The notes under the pieces: model-generated
Database searches by the model: none
Seen by the model: the letters and a program-made list of their open reading frames with translations, nothing else
Told to the model about the DNA's origin: nothing
Source: Sarcocystis neurona
Lineage: Eukaryota > Apicomplexa > Conoidasida > Eucoccidiorida > Sarcocystidae
Reading direction: 5' to 3'
Length of the DNA stretch: 64,000 nucleotides
NCBI GenBank assembly: GCA_000727475.1
Contig: KL647321.1
Coordinates: forward strand, 372,001 to 436,000
Program-made: the position numbers and the translations under genes
Shown here: positions 33,961 to 44,500 of the stretch, piece by piece
Numbering within the stretch: position 1 is the first letter of the stretch
How the letters are laid out: each line of letters starts with the position of its first letter

Positions 33961-34174
33961 CATTGGATGCTTTGGCGAGCATCCCTGTTTACATGTAAAC
34001 TTACAAACATTGAAAAAGCAAGGCTGCTTGCTGCTTCGACTCTTCTTGTGCCGCTGCTGCTGCTGCTGTCGCGTGGGCTGCTGTCGCTAACGCTTCTGCT
34101 GCTGCTGCTGCGTGGGCTTCTGTCGCTGATACCTCTGCGTCTGCTGCTTGGGCTTCTGTTGCGGGTTTCGGCAG

Positions 34175-34441
34175 GCGTCTGCGCTGCTGCCGCTGCGTCA
34201 GTTGCTTCCGTGTGACGCTGCTTCGACCCCCCCCAGCGCGGCCGTCAGCCACAGCAGCAGCAACAGCAGCAACAGCAGCAGAAATTTTGACGACGCAAGA
34301 CCGCGAACAGCCCCCCCAGCAAAGACAGTAGAATCCTCGGCAGCCCCTCCCGTTTATTCGTCTGCTGCTTCTGCTGCTGCAGGAAGAGGAAAAGGGAAGA
34401 CGCAGCCTTCTCTCCGCGACGGGGTAGAGGCAGGCATTGCG
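34175..34441 (+). CDS. Exon 3 candidate of gene model B, Ser/Ala/Pro-rich
   Basis: The acceptor GGGTTTCGGCAG ends at 34174 and the donor GCG|GTAAGA starts at 34442; both fall on codon boundaries of one 89-codon frame. The translation begins ASALLPLRQLLPCDAASTPP, passes a CAG-coded Ser/Asn run, then unbiased sequence (RNFDDARPRTAPPAKTVESS), and ends QPSLRDGVEAGIA. The mixture of residues and matching phases make this one of the better exon calls in the window. It may belong to model B or to a separate gene. Confidence 0.45.
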
Positions 34442-34798
34442 GTAAGACAAGCGTCTTCCTTCTCTTCTCCCCGACCATACACGTCTTCTATATATATATA
34501 TACGGAGAGAAACATACATATATATTGAATAGCATTGGCACACATACAAATATAGAAGTATATACGTATATATGTATATAAAGAGAGGGAGAGAGAGGGA
34601 AGAAAAAAAATCACATATGTACGTATGTACGTATATACACATGCAGGCGCATGTACATACATACACATATATATATATATATGCGTACATAGGTAGATAT
34701 ACGCATTTGCATGTATTTTTTCCATCCGTATATAAAGATGTGTGAATGAAGGCGCAGGTATCGTCTCTCTTTATAAATATATATGTATGTCTCTGCAG

Positions 34799-35016
34799 AC
34801 GCAGGTCTTTCCTGTCCTCACGTGTACACACGTGTATACACACATACGATGCAGGCCTGTGACTGCTGCGACACAAATATATGCATGTGCCGCACGTACT
34901 ACCAGAGTGAAAGAGAGAGACTTCCGTCGACGGTACGCAGATATCTTGGAGGTCTGTGAAAGACTCTCTCTCACGCAGATATATGTCAACAAACTTGTGC
35001 CGGTCTGTCGTCTAAC
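34799..35016 (+). CDS. Exon 4 candidate of gene model B
   Basis: The acceptor GTCTCTGCAG ends at 34798 and fits the phase of the preceding exon. The frame reads TQVFPVLTCTHVYTHIRCRP, then a basic helix-prone stretch (RVKERDFRRRYADILEVCER) and LTQIYVNKLVPVCRL, ending at the donor AAC|GTAAGT at 35017, two bases into a codon. An acceptor at 35738 (CTTCTCCCAG) opens a frame in the right phase (PLARCHVHSKAYREF) that could continue the gene, but no clear end was found. No domain is recognised. Confidence 0.4.
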
Positions 35017-35039
35017 GTAAGTACGTGTACCTCGTTGTA

Positions 35040-35560
35040 AATATATCTGTGAACCTACACATATATGTGTTGCGTTAATTCGGGGCTCAGGCGTACAGAA
35101 GGTCTCTTTTTTTTCTCTCTGTGTCTCTCACTCGCTGTCAGATACGTGCATCCGTATGTGTGGTCACACGTATACATTTCTACAAACTTACATATATATA
35201 TGTGTGTTTACTAGCGCTAGACGTGCGCGTATCTATTCACACACGCGCACGAATCGGTTGTCTCACCTATATATATATATACATACCTACATATGTATAT
35301 ATATATATATATTTGCATACGTACATCAATACGACTCTGCATGTGTATCTGTGTATACATACATACAAGTCGTAACAACAGATGCGACTCTCCGTACATA
35401 TATATATGTATGTACACATGTATGCATACGAACATACACAAACATACACATATATATATATATATATATATGTACACATTCATGTGCATGTACAAGTGCC
35501 ACCACGAGATGCTCGTTTTCGTCGTGGGTGTGTGGACAAGGGCACACATGCGTAGGCATT
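35040..35560. repeat. TA/TACATA microsatellite field
   Basis: TATATA runs at 35262-35312 and 35452-35472 within ACATAC/TATGTA-rich sequence. No coding frame is supported. Confidence 0.8.
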
Positions 35561-36081
35561 TATATGAGATGTAGACGTAAATTTGAATATTCACCTGAGT
35601 CTGTGCCTGCGCATGCATTTGTGTGTTTGTTTGCTTCCTTGTGAAGTTGACTTGTATGGAAGGATATATATTTTCAAGCCTTCCTGCTGTTCGCGCCCGG
35701 CTGTCTGTGTCTCCTGCTTCTGGCTTGTCTTCTCCCAGACCCCTGGCACGTTGCCACGTACATAGCAAGGCCTACAGAGAGTTCCTATCTCTTTCTCTCT
35801 CAGATACACGCCTCCCTATTGCTTACGTTACTCTTAATTATATATATATATATGTGCGTATACGGACTGCGTAGGTGTCTGTCTTTGTAGATAGCCGGTG
35901 GACGTTCTACGGTATACGTGTGTGGATCGGCCAGGAGCTGTATTTCTGCCTTTAGACGTACAAGAAAAATTGCAGACGAACAAATTCTACCTAGCGGTCT
36001 TACTCTCTCTCTCCCTTTCTTCGTTCTTGCCGGGTAACAACGAATACCGTCTATATACGTAAAATCGTGTTGGACACCGCT

Positions 36082-37188
36082 ATGCTGCTGTTGCTGGTGC
36101 CGCTGCGGCTGCTACTGTTTGCTGCTGTTGCTGTTTGCTGCTGTTGCTGTTTGCTGCTGCTGCTGTTTGCTGCTGCTGCTGTTTGCTGCTGCTGCTGTTT
36201 GCTGCTGTTGCGGACTGCTGCTATTTGCTCCTGCTGCTGTTTGCTCCTGCTGCTGTTTGCTCCTGCTGCTGTTTACTGCTGTTTCTGGTGCCGCTGCGGC
36301 TGCTGCTGTTTGCTGCTGCTGCTGCTTGCTGCTGCTGTTGTTTGCTGCTGTTGCTGTTTGCTGCTGCTTCTGTTGCTGATGCGGCTGCAGCTACTGCTGG
36401 TTGCTGCTGCTGCTGTTTGCCGCTGCTGTTGTTCGCTGTTGGTGATGCTCACCTCGCTGTTTTTGTGGCTCTTGCTGAATTTCTGTCGGGTGCTGCTGCT
36501 CGTTCTGTTGCTGTGGGGTGAGCAGCTGCAGCGTGCGAACCGTACGCTGCTGCTGCAGCTGCTGCAGCTGCTGCAGCTGCCATGTAAACTGCTGCTGTTG
36601 GTCTGCTGCAGCAGTCTGCTGCTGTTATACATGCGTTTGCAATTTCCTTCTCTCCCTGCCTTCGGCGAGGCGCAGCAGCAGCTGCTCTTCGCTCCTGTCT
36701 TCACGGACAAACCAACCAGCTGCAGCAGCGGCGCGGGGCCTGGGATGGAAAGTGCTTCTCTGCTTGAAGAACAGCAATGGCCCCAACAGCAGCGAGACGT
36801 GGACAAGGAGGAGAAGGAGACGTTGAACGGGAAAGAGAAGCTGCTGCGTCCTGCGACAAGAAAAAGCGTTACACAAGAAGATCTGGTACACCCGGTGCAT
36901 GACCCGGCGCTTCCTGCTGGTGTGACAGCAGCAGCAGAAGGAGCAGCGGCGGAAGCAAAAGAAAAGCAGACGGATACAGCAGATACGCCAACAAAGGCAG
37001 CTGCTGAGACGCCTACCCCTGCGTGCGTCTTCTTGTTGCTGCTGTGTGGCAACAGTCAGCGTCGGGAAGAAGCTTTTCAAGCGGTCAGCCGCTACTCCTA
37101 CAAATCGCTTGTTGCTGGGTACGCTATGCAACTACTTTCCTTGTCTGTCTCTTTGCTCAGCAGCAGCAACAGCAGCAACCGCTGCTGA
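36082..37188 (+). CDS. Hypothetical protein with CTG-coded N-terminus
   Basis: The frame is open from an ATG at 36082 to a TGA at 37188 (368 residues). The first 110 or so residues are CTG-coded Leu/Cys/Ala/Phe in a 16-residue periodic pattern and are doubtful as protein. From about 36640 composition becomes ordinary: FPSLPAFGEAQQQLLFAPVF, then LLEEQQWPQQQRDVDKEEKE, LLRPATRKSVTQEDLVHPVH and an Ala/Glu/Lys/Thr-rich stretch to about 37000. The last part (REEAFQAVSRYSYKSLVAGY) may end at a donor near 37111. The middle is the best-supported exon. No domain is recognised. Confidence 0.38.
   Translation: MLLLLVPLRLLLFAAVAVCCCCCLLLLLFAAAAVCCCCCLLLLRTAAICSCCCLLLLLFAPAAVYCCFWCRCGCCCLLLLLLAAAVVCCCCCLLLLLLLMRLQLLLVAAAAVCRCCCSLLVMLTSLFLWLLLNFCRVLLLVLLLWGEQLQRANRTLLLQLLQLLQLPCKLLLLVCCSSLLLLYMRLQFPSLPAFGEAQQQLLFAPVFTDKPTSCSSGAGPGMESASLLEEQQWPQQQRDVDKEEKETLNGKEKLLRPATRKSVTQEDLVHPVHDPALPAGVTAAAEGAAAEAKEKQTDTADTPTKAAAETPTPACVFLLLLCGNSQRREEAFQAVSRYSYKSLVAGYAMQLLSLSVSLLSSSNSSNRC
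36118..36280. repeat. 16-bp tandem repeat, TTTGCTGCTGCTGCTG type
   Basis: About ten imperfect copies of a 16-bp unit, with variants containing GTT or CTC in place of GCT and one irregular stretch near 36210. Because 16 is not a multiple of three, each successive copy is read in the next frame, giving a 48-bp or 16-residue protein period of Leu-Phe-Ala-Val-Cys runs. The unit is stop-free in all plus frames. Confidence 0.85.
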
Positions 37189-37302
37189 CTGTTTCAATCT
37201 GTCTCTTCCTGTGCAAGTGCTCGTTTTTCTCCTCCTCCTGCCTCTCTCCCCGCTGCTGCTGCTGCGCTCGTGCTGCTGCTGCTGTTGTTTTTGTTCCTGC
37301 TG

Positions 37303-37438
37303 CAGCTGCCGTGTCGTATGGCTGAGGCAGCTGCTTCCGTTTCATTTCGGCTGCGCTGCTGCTGCTGCTGCAGCTGCCGTGTCGTATGGCTGAGGCAGCT
37401 GCTTCCGTTTCATTTCGGCTGCGCTGCTGCTGCTGCTG
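37303..37438. repeat. 68-bp perfect tandem duplication
   Basis: Two adjacent copies (37303-37370 and 37371-37438) share the core CAGCTGCCGTGTCGTATGGC and end in a CTG run. They appear identical. The 68-bp period shifts the frame by two bases, so one plus frame reads PCRMAEAAASVSFRLR in the first copy and SCRVVWLRQLLPFHFG in the second. Confidence 0.9.
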
Positions 37439-37599
37439 CAGCAGGAACCTTCACCGCCGTTCTTCTCCTATCTCATCGATGCGGTCTGCAGCGGCAAAAG
37501 GCAGACAACTGGACAGTAGTCCCATGCGTCTACCTCAGACCCCCATCACGCCTACCACGTTGCATCACCCCCGCGCGTATACGTGTGTATTTGTGCGTA

Positions 37600-37656
37600 T
37601 ATATATATATATGTATATATATATATGTATACACGTGTGTGTGAACACGTCAGCAC

Positions 37657-37688
<32 letters not shown>

Positions 37689-38660
37689 GCTTAGAGATAC
37701 ACGCGCCTGTAGACAGCAAAAGAACCATATGTACACGTGCGTGTATATATCTGTATATATGTGTATACACATGTGTACACGTCAACACGTACACGTATAT
37801 GTATATATATATATAGATAGATAGATAGATAGATACAGATTTGTGTGTGGATAAGACAAGAACCATATGTACGTGTACAGATAGATGCGGCTATATTAAA
37901 TATGATAATCCTACACACGGTCGACTGCGTTATAGACTTCGACGGAGTAGCGGGTGTATGTATATATTAATAATGAGACTACTGACATATTGATCTGTAC
38001 TTTGATGCTGACAGGTAAACGGTTCCCTCCATGTTTACTTGTACAGAGATTTGTTTGTCGTGGGTAGAGAGAGACAGAGAGAAATCCACGTGCATGTGTG
38101 TGTAGTGATATACACGTCTATGTGTGTGTGGGTAATATGAACACATGCAGGTGTATACTTCTGTCTTCTAGTGAAGAAAAGGGCACGTTCCTCTTGCGTA
38201 TTTACATCTCCAGATATGCACATACATACATGCGCATAAGTCATTTCATATTATGGATGAGTAAAAGAACAACTCTCTATGCCTCGTCCTCGGTACATAT
38301 ACGTGTATGTATGTCTCTCGCTCTCTTTATGTATATATATATATATGGATGTAAGCCAAGCTTTCTCTCTGTGTGTGTATATATATATATGTCCATATGT
38401 ATATACGCGTGCATCTTTTCTAAATGTAGGCAGGTAAAAGTACGACTCTTTTTCCTTTATTCTCACACATGTACATGCATGTGTCTCTCTCTTTCTTCAA
38501 CTATATACATAGAGATATATATATGTATACATATGTATATATATATGTATATATGTATATATATATATATTTGTATATATATATATACATATATATATAT
38601 ATGTATCTATCTCTCTCTCTCTCTTTACATATATATATATATAGTACAGGAGAAAATGTG
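37600..38660. repeat. TA/GATA microsatellite field with duplicated block
   Basis: TATATA runs at 37658-37688, 38333-38346 and 38507-38642, and a GATA run at 37815-37838. AAGAACCATATGTAC occurs at about 37720 and again at about 37859, marking a larger duplicated unit. No coding frame is supported. Confidence 0.8.
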
Positions 38661-38689
38661 GACACAGATGTTGGACTTATGTGGAGCAC

Positions 38690-39430
38690 GCTTCCTATTG
38701 CCAATTTCCCTGCTGGCTCTGTAGAGGTTTTGTTCGCCAGCACTGCAGCTGCTGCTGCTTGTGTGCCGGCATGGCTTGATTTGTCTGCGTACTGCGACTG
38801 CTGCTGCGTCGCTGCGTTAGCTGCCGCTCTTCTTGCTCGGGAACTTGGCTGCCGGGGCTGCCGCTGCTGTTGCATCTGCTCCTGCTGCTGTTGCATTTGC
38901 CGCTGCTGTTGCATTTGCTCCTGCTGCTGTTGCATTTGCTCATGCTGCTGTTGCATCTGCTCCTATTGCTGTTGCACCTGCTGCTGCTGCTGTTGCACCT
39001 GCTGCTGCTGCTGTTGCACCTGCTGCTGCTGCTGTTGCATCTACTGCTGCAGTGTCCGCGGCTCCTGCTGCCGCTGCAGGTGCTGCTGTTATTGCTGTTC
39101 TATCTGCTGCGACTGCTGTTATTACACTCGCCGCTGCATTTTGCTCCACTGGCTGCTGCTGTTGTTGGTTCAGCAGCTGCTGCTGCTGCGGAAGGGTCGT
39201 GTGCCCCCCCCCCCCCCTGGTGTCTGTGCCTGCGGAACGGTTGACGAATTGCTGCTGCTGTCTCTTGCTGCAGAGCAAGAGAAGACGCCGCTCTTGTCTC
39301 TCCCTTTTCTACTCCTCTACACGTGCTACTGCTGCATCACCTTATTCAAAAGCTGCTGCTGGCCTATCTCCTAGCTGCTGCCTTACTTCTCTTTGCGGCC
39401 CGCGCTCGCATCCGGTACGTCGCTGACTTC
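38690..39430. repeat. CTG-rich block with 18-21 bp units
   Basis: From 38868 to about 39045 the unit TGCTCCTGCTGCTGTTGCAT and its 18- and 21-bp variants repeat about nine times. On the minus strand this reads as MQQQQEQ/VQQQQQQ heptads interrupted by two TAG codons; on the plus strand one frame is open as Ala/Val/Pro repeats and another as Cys repeats. Flanking sequence (plus WSTLPIANFPAGSVEVLF, minus ANKTSTEPAGKLAIGSVLHI) looks coding-like on both strands, so strand cannot be assigned. Confidence 0.8.
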
Positions 39431-39432
39431 TC

Positions 39433-39678
39433 GTGAAGCGGCCCCAGCACCAGCTGCTGCACGACCACCAAAACATGAGCGAGAGCAGCAGCAACAACAG
39501 CACCGACAGCAACAGCAGCAGGAATAGCGACAGAGTCCTAGCAGTAATAGCCCCAGTCGCCTTACGAGCGGCTGCGTGGGCAGTAGCTGCGGCAGCAACA
39601 CCAACCCACGCCTGCAGGAGAAGCAGCAGCGGGGCAGCAGCAGATGCCTGTTTTTCACCAGTACCATCTTTCAGTTGA
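39433..39678 (+). CDS. Possible Ser/Ala-rich terminal exon
   Basis: The frame runs from 39433 to a TGA at 39678 and includes an ATG at about 39475 (MSESSSNNSTDSNSS). The translation is CAG-coded Ser/Asn followed by a hydrophobic Ala/Val segment (VLAVIAPVALRAAAWAV) and a Ser/Ala tail. The local strand switch from CTG to CAG occurs at its start. A minus-strand frame through the same block is Leu-rich. The call rests on composition only. Confidence 0.2.
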   Translation: MKRPQHQLLHDHQNMSESSSNNSTDSNSSRNSDRVLAVIAPVALRAAAWAVAAAATPTHACRRSSSGAAADACFSPVPSFS

Positions 39679-39689
39679 AAACTTGCCAC

Positions 39690-40364
39690 GCTCCCTCATA
39701 AAAATACATTTTTATGTACATACATATGTATATACATAGCTACACATGAACAGGCACATGTTTATACATACATGTATATCTATACGTGCGCAGAAGACCT
39801 TTATATTCACATACCTTCATACACTTGAGAGGGTTCAGATCTGCAGGCAGCTTTACAACGTTCCTTAAAGCTTTCCATTTAATTACACACACATTATATG
39901 TCCTCGTAACTACATTTCGTCTACACGTGCGTACATATTTACGTAGGGTTACATATATATATATATATACATACGTGTTTCGACATAGATTAATTCCCAC
40001 GTCTCATTGTTCAAGTGATCGTCATAGTGGACCAGTGTTGAAGCAGCTCTCCTCCTGCCTGAAGACGTGGGTGGCCACATACGTACGCGTGTTTCAGTCA
40101 ACGTGTATACTTACCTCCACGTCTGTGCCTAGCACTTCTCCTGACGCACGCATGCACCATTGCAGGATACAGCTGGTGTTTCCCTGAGACTATATATATA
40201 AATATATATACGTAGGTAAACGCATATATTGGTTACGTATATATCTATATGTATATTTGGAGATAGAGAGACTGATCGGCATATCTATGTGTACGTACAC
40301 ATAGATACACACATACGTGTATACGTATACGTATCTGCATATACAGAGATGCATACGCAAGGGG

Positions 40365-40403
<39 letters not shown>

Positions 40404-40480
40404 AACAAACACATGAATATACATGTATATATACACACGTCCTTGCGTTTGTTCATTTGCCTACAACGACTTTTTCTTTC
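39690..40480. repeat. TA microsatellites and a CA run
   Basis: TA runs at about 39950-39968 and 40190-40210, and a CA run at about 40367-40398 followed by AAACAAAC. Mixed sequence at 40000-40185 includes a frame reading LKQLSSCLKTWVATYVRVF that might be an exon, but it is not supported further. Confidence 0.7.
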
Positions 40481-40483
40481 CAG

Positions 40484-40543
40484 GAAGATTGGCTGGTTCG
40501 GAAAGTCCTTCACTTCTTGTTTTTGCCGTTGTTGCAATTTTAA
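40484..40543 (+). CDS. Candidate short terminal exon
   Basis: A textbook acceptor, CTTTTTCTTTCCAG, ends at 40483. The next 60 bases read EDWLVRKVLHFLFLPLLQF and stop at TAA 40541, with no repeat character. This would be the C-terminus of a plus-strand gene whose preceding exon I cannot fix; candidates lie at about 40040-40100. The exon is short and the call depends on the splice site. Confidence 0.3.
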   Translation, partial: EDWLVRKVLHFLFLPLLQF

Positions 40544-41124
40544 AAACGTGTCTGTGCACAGAAGTATATTTTTGTGATAGATATGCAGACACACGTATTT
40601 GGAAATTTAAAGAGAGAAGCGTATGAAAGAAGACTTGTATGTAAATGTACGTACTTCTATGTGTACTATATATATATATATATATGTATCTATATAGATA
40701 TAGAAGCAAATACCAAAGTGTATCTATATGTGTGCATATATATATAGACAGAGAGAGAGTGAAGGGAAAAAAAAGCATACACAGCCTACAGACGTATATA
40801 GTGTGTATGGATATGCATGTGTGTGTATAGAGGACTTATGACAGTACGTACATCTGCGGAGCGCATTCGTGTCCGCGTAACTGTGAGCATACAGACGTAC
40901 GGCGGGGCTAAAAGGCCTGAGTTTCGACGGGGTTGTATTTTTCTGGGTCTCAGGGCTTTGTCTGAGTAAACTGTTTTGCACTCTTTGCTGAATCAAAGGT
41001 CCTTCACCTTCCCAATATTTCTCTCGCCACTGCTCCTAACAATAACGCTTCATCGCTGTTGCTGCTGCTGCTGCTTTCGTTTGTGCTGCCTTGCTGCTGC
41101 ATCCTTCTTATTTTCTGCATGCAG

Positions 41125-41273
41125 CAACGATCCCAGCTCCACGCTGCTGGCCTTGTGGAATGCTGTTCCTGTGCCTGCTGCTGTTGGTGCTCCAAGAGGA
41201 GGAATGGCACAACCTCGTGCAACAGCAGCTGCAGCAGGCAGAGCTCTTCCGTAATGCGTACCGGAAAATGTGA
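41125..41273 (+). CDS. Candidate terminal exon, TM plus polar helix
   Basis: TTATTTTCTGCATGCAG forms an acceptor ending at 41124 after a CTG-rich stretch. The frame then reads TIPAPRCWPCG, a hydrophobic run MLFLCLLLLVL, and a polar helix QEEEWHNLVQQQLQQAELFR ending in NAYRKM and TGA at 41271. The change from a membrane-type segment to a charged C-terminal helix is convincing as protein. The start phase (two bases, then codons) requires an upstream exon that I could not identify. No family is recognised. Confidence 0.38.
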
Positions 41274-41442
41274 ATCACAGGCGTTTATAGTTGATTTCGA
41301 CTACACAGTTGTTGCAAATATAAAATTATGTAGACTAGGTAGATCTGCATATATGCCTGCGCTTACGCATTTCAGATAATTACATGCGTTAGATTCATTT
41401 GCCAGTTTAAACGCCTCCTTCTGTCAAGTCATAATTGTCAAT

Positions 41443-41555
41443 GCCATATCGAATATGTATTGATTGTATATCTACGTATGTCTGTGTAGATCGGTAAGGC
41501 CATATTGAATATGTATTGATTGTATGTACACGTATGCCTATGTAGAGAGAGAGAC
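41443..41555. repeat. Two-copy tandem repeat, 56-bp unit
   Basis: GCCATATCGAATATGTATTG at 41443 recurs as GCCATATTGAATATGTATTG at 41499, each followed by ATTGTAT(A/G)T and a CGTATGTC/CGTATGCC...TGTAGA block. It lies just left of the second repeat-poor segment. Confidence 0.85.
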
Positions 41556-41599
41556 AGACAGTGCTTTTTGGATATCGTGAGTGCGATTGCCAGTACCGC

Positions 41600-44500
41600 T
41601 GTATTGTAGTATGTACACGTAAGTACCTGCACATACATTTGAGCGCGTCTATGCGTGCAGAGCACCAGTCAACGTTACTCGGTTATGGGAAAGGCGAGGA
41701 ATCGCGGACAACGCGGTTACTCTGTCACGGTCTCTGTGCGTATCCGCATGTGTCGCACAATCGGAACCCACAGAATGTGCCGCAGGTGGAAAAAACCCCC
41801 CCCCAACCATACAGCATACGTGTGTCGAAGTACGGACCTGTTCACTAGACGTACACGTGTTTCTACGTGTACGTAAATAACAGCTTACAAACGCTCGTCT
41901 AGAGATACGTAGCTGTGTCTACCTGCCTGTGTCTACGTCGCCTGCTAAACAGTGGTTAATGCAGTCAGGCAATTTGTCAACAAGTTAAAAGGGAGGGTCG
42001 TCCTCATCTAAACAGCGCTTTTTTTCTACATTCTGCCAGTCGCCGTCCGAGGTGTGATCTCCACCGTCGCGTACGAGCGAGCCACAGACTCACAGTGGCT
42101 TGCTATCATTAGTCCACTACTGCCAGAGGGTGACGAAAAGTCATTTACGGTAGTGTGGCACTTCCTTGTTTCGCAAGAGTAGCCTTTCAGGCCTCAGCGG
42201 TTTTTTTACTCGGTCGGCTACAGTTCGTGAACCGAGGAAACGTACACACGTACTTGGAAGTTTACTGAGGTTTTATATACGGACGTATGTCCAGGTACGC
42301 AAAATTTGTTCCTGGATTAAATGGACAACGAGTGACCCTGCGTACACGCGCAGAACAGGGGATGGGAGAGAGCCGTACGTGTGCAGGTCTGCTCGTACGT
42401 GTTGTTCCAAGATGCTTAGTCTCTCATTATTTATCTCCGTCCCTCTACGCGTCCAGTGGTCGCTTGCGTTACACATTCACCCCACGTCAAGCGGGTTGAC
42501 TTTTACGTCGTAGTTTGTTCTTGCTACGGTACAGTAAACCAGGTATAAACAGCGAAGTTCTTCGCCCTTATTGAAGAGATGACTGACCGCTAGACTGTGT
42601 GTCTTCGCCCCACCAACGCGGTGGGTAGTTCGCTGGGCTACGTGAAAGGCTGCAGTGCACAGTTTCCAAATACTTTCATTATCAACTTGTGTTTCTTTTT
42701 TTGCGGTGAGTTTGGGGATAAACTACACAATGCAGCCGCCTAAAGGAAATCAAGCCCCTACGGCTTTACACAAAGTCCTTCCTTGAGGTGCAAGTAACAA
42801 ACGAAATGTAGTCAATGTATAAATCGTGTGCTACTACTTGCTTTGTTAACCTTTCGCAGCCAGTGCGGAGAGATTCGTCCTTTCCCTAGCCTGAGTGACC
42901 GGATGTTTACTCGAGCAGTCACACGACAGTGCCTTTTGTGGCGTAGGTACAGAGGAATTCCGTAGGTCCATACGCCGGCGGAATGCCCCGCTATGGAACC
43001 TCTATCGAGGCTCCTGTTAAAGAATAACGCGGAAGTATATGCATTCCGGAAGTAGAAGTTACGAACTTTCCCCCAAAGTCTGTGGTTTCTCTTTCAATTG
43101 ACGCCAGTTCCCGACTCCTACGCAGTGATGTTTTTGACACTTCTGCAGCCCTCCCGCTCAGCCTATAATTGTCATTCCCCGGCAGAACCACCTTGACACG
43201 TTCTAATGATCGATAATCTTTAGCAACACACATGCTCGTCAGAACTGCTTATTGCGCCCTGGTTGCCCTGCACTGGCAACGGTGTCGGAAACAGGAGTCG
43301 CGCACTAGTGATCAGACCAACGCACCACCACCGCTTTTGGGCAACGCTTCGTACCTCAGTGTCGGCTTCCAGCGACGTGTAAAGCATCTATTATACAGCA
43401 GCAGGTTCGCCGCTGTGTACTGTTTTTGAATCTGCGACTATCTGCAAACTACGAGGGAACTATCTGTTTCATATCGGCCCTTGCGCTGTCCCGTTATCTC
43501 TTTGGGCATTCTTGTAGTACACCAGGTACACGCAGAACACGATCTTCTATGTCCTTCGTCAACTCACTCGTCTCGTGGCGCCTCCTGGTTTGCCAGCTAT
43601 CCTCAAAGGTGTTCTGTCTGCCTGTGGCGTGCCGTCTTGCAGAGTAATTCGACAATTTGGTGGGCGAGCCGAATTTCTCAGGCCTTTAACGCCACTGTGT
43701 CCTTTCGTGTTGTACTGCGCCGCCGTCGGCGGGCATACTTTGAGAACGATGCAACTCGCAAACACATCCCTTTCCTAACGCCGTTTTCCACGTCCGTGTG
43801 TGCAGCGAGAGAGAGAAGTTTGTAGGGACTGCAGCACACGACCTTCTGTATTCGTCAAAGAGCGCTCCCAATATGATTAACACAGGCGGAGGAGGCGGCA
43901 TGTGCGTTTGCTGTCGTCGAGCATCATCTTTGCGTCTCCCGGCCGAATGAGGCGGCCCTGTACGAAGGCACAACTCCGCCGTAGTGCTACTTAAGTACGT
44001 ATGCACAGGGAAACACGTTCCACATATGGATGCATATTCGTTTATACCTGTGCTGACATCGCGCATACGCACAACACTCCAGACACGTGTAGACACTCCG
44101 CGCGAAAGCTGCTGTCTTCTCTGACAATGTGGTTGGATTAGAATTTTGTCCGGCGTGCTTCGGGCGAGAACTCCGTGCAGAGCCGTGCTAAAGAGTCGAA
44201 TCTCGATTTGCAACCACTCTCGTACTTGCCCTTCATAGTCGGACCTGGAATCGGCTGAAAGCTGCATAGTTGTCAAGAGTGGCAGGCGTGGCGCAGCTCC
44301 CAGTTGTGCTGATGGGCATCCGCACCCGCTGCTGCGTGCGGCCCTTTTATGAAACGAAGACTGCGCTCGGAACTGAGATTTGCCGGAACTGAATCAGTTA
44401 GTAAAGTGGAACGAGTTGCTGTGCTCTTGTTGAGGAAAGGCGCGTCGGCAGCTGCGGAATCGCATCCTCAAGACCGGGTTTAAGCGACCCACATATATGC

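Noticed and set aside
36273..37052. 259-codon minus-strand Ser/Ala/Gln frame opposite the 36-37 kb ORF
   Set aside because: The plus frame has Glu/Lys/Asp-rich ordinary sequence at 36640-37000, while the minus frame there is Ser/Phe/Cys-rich, as expected of a complement.
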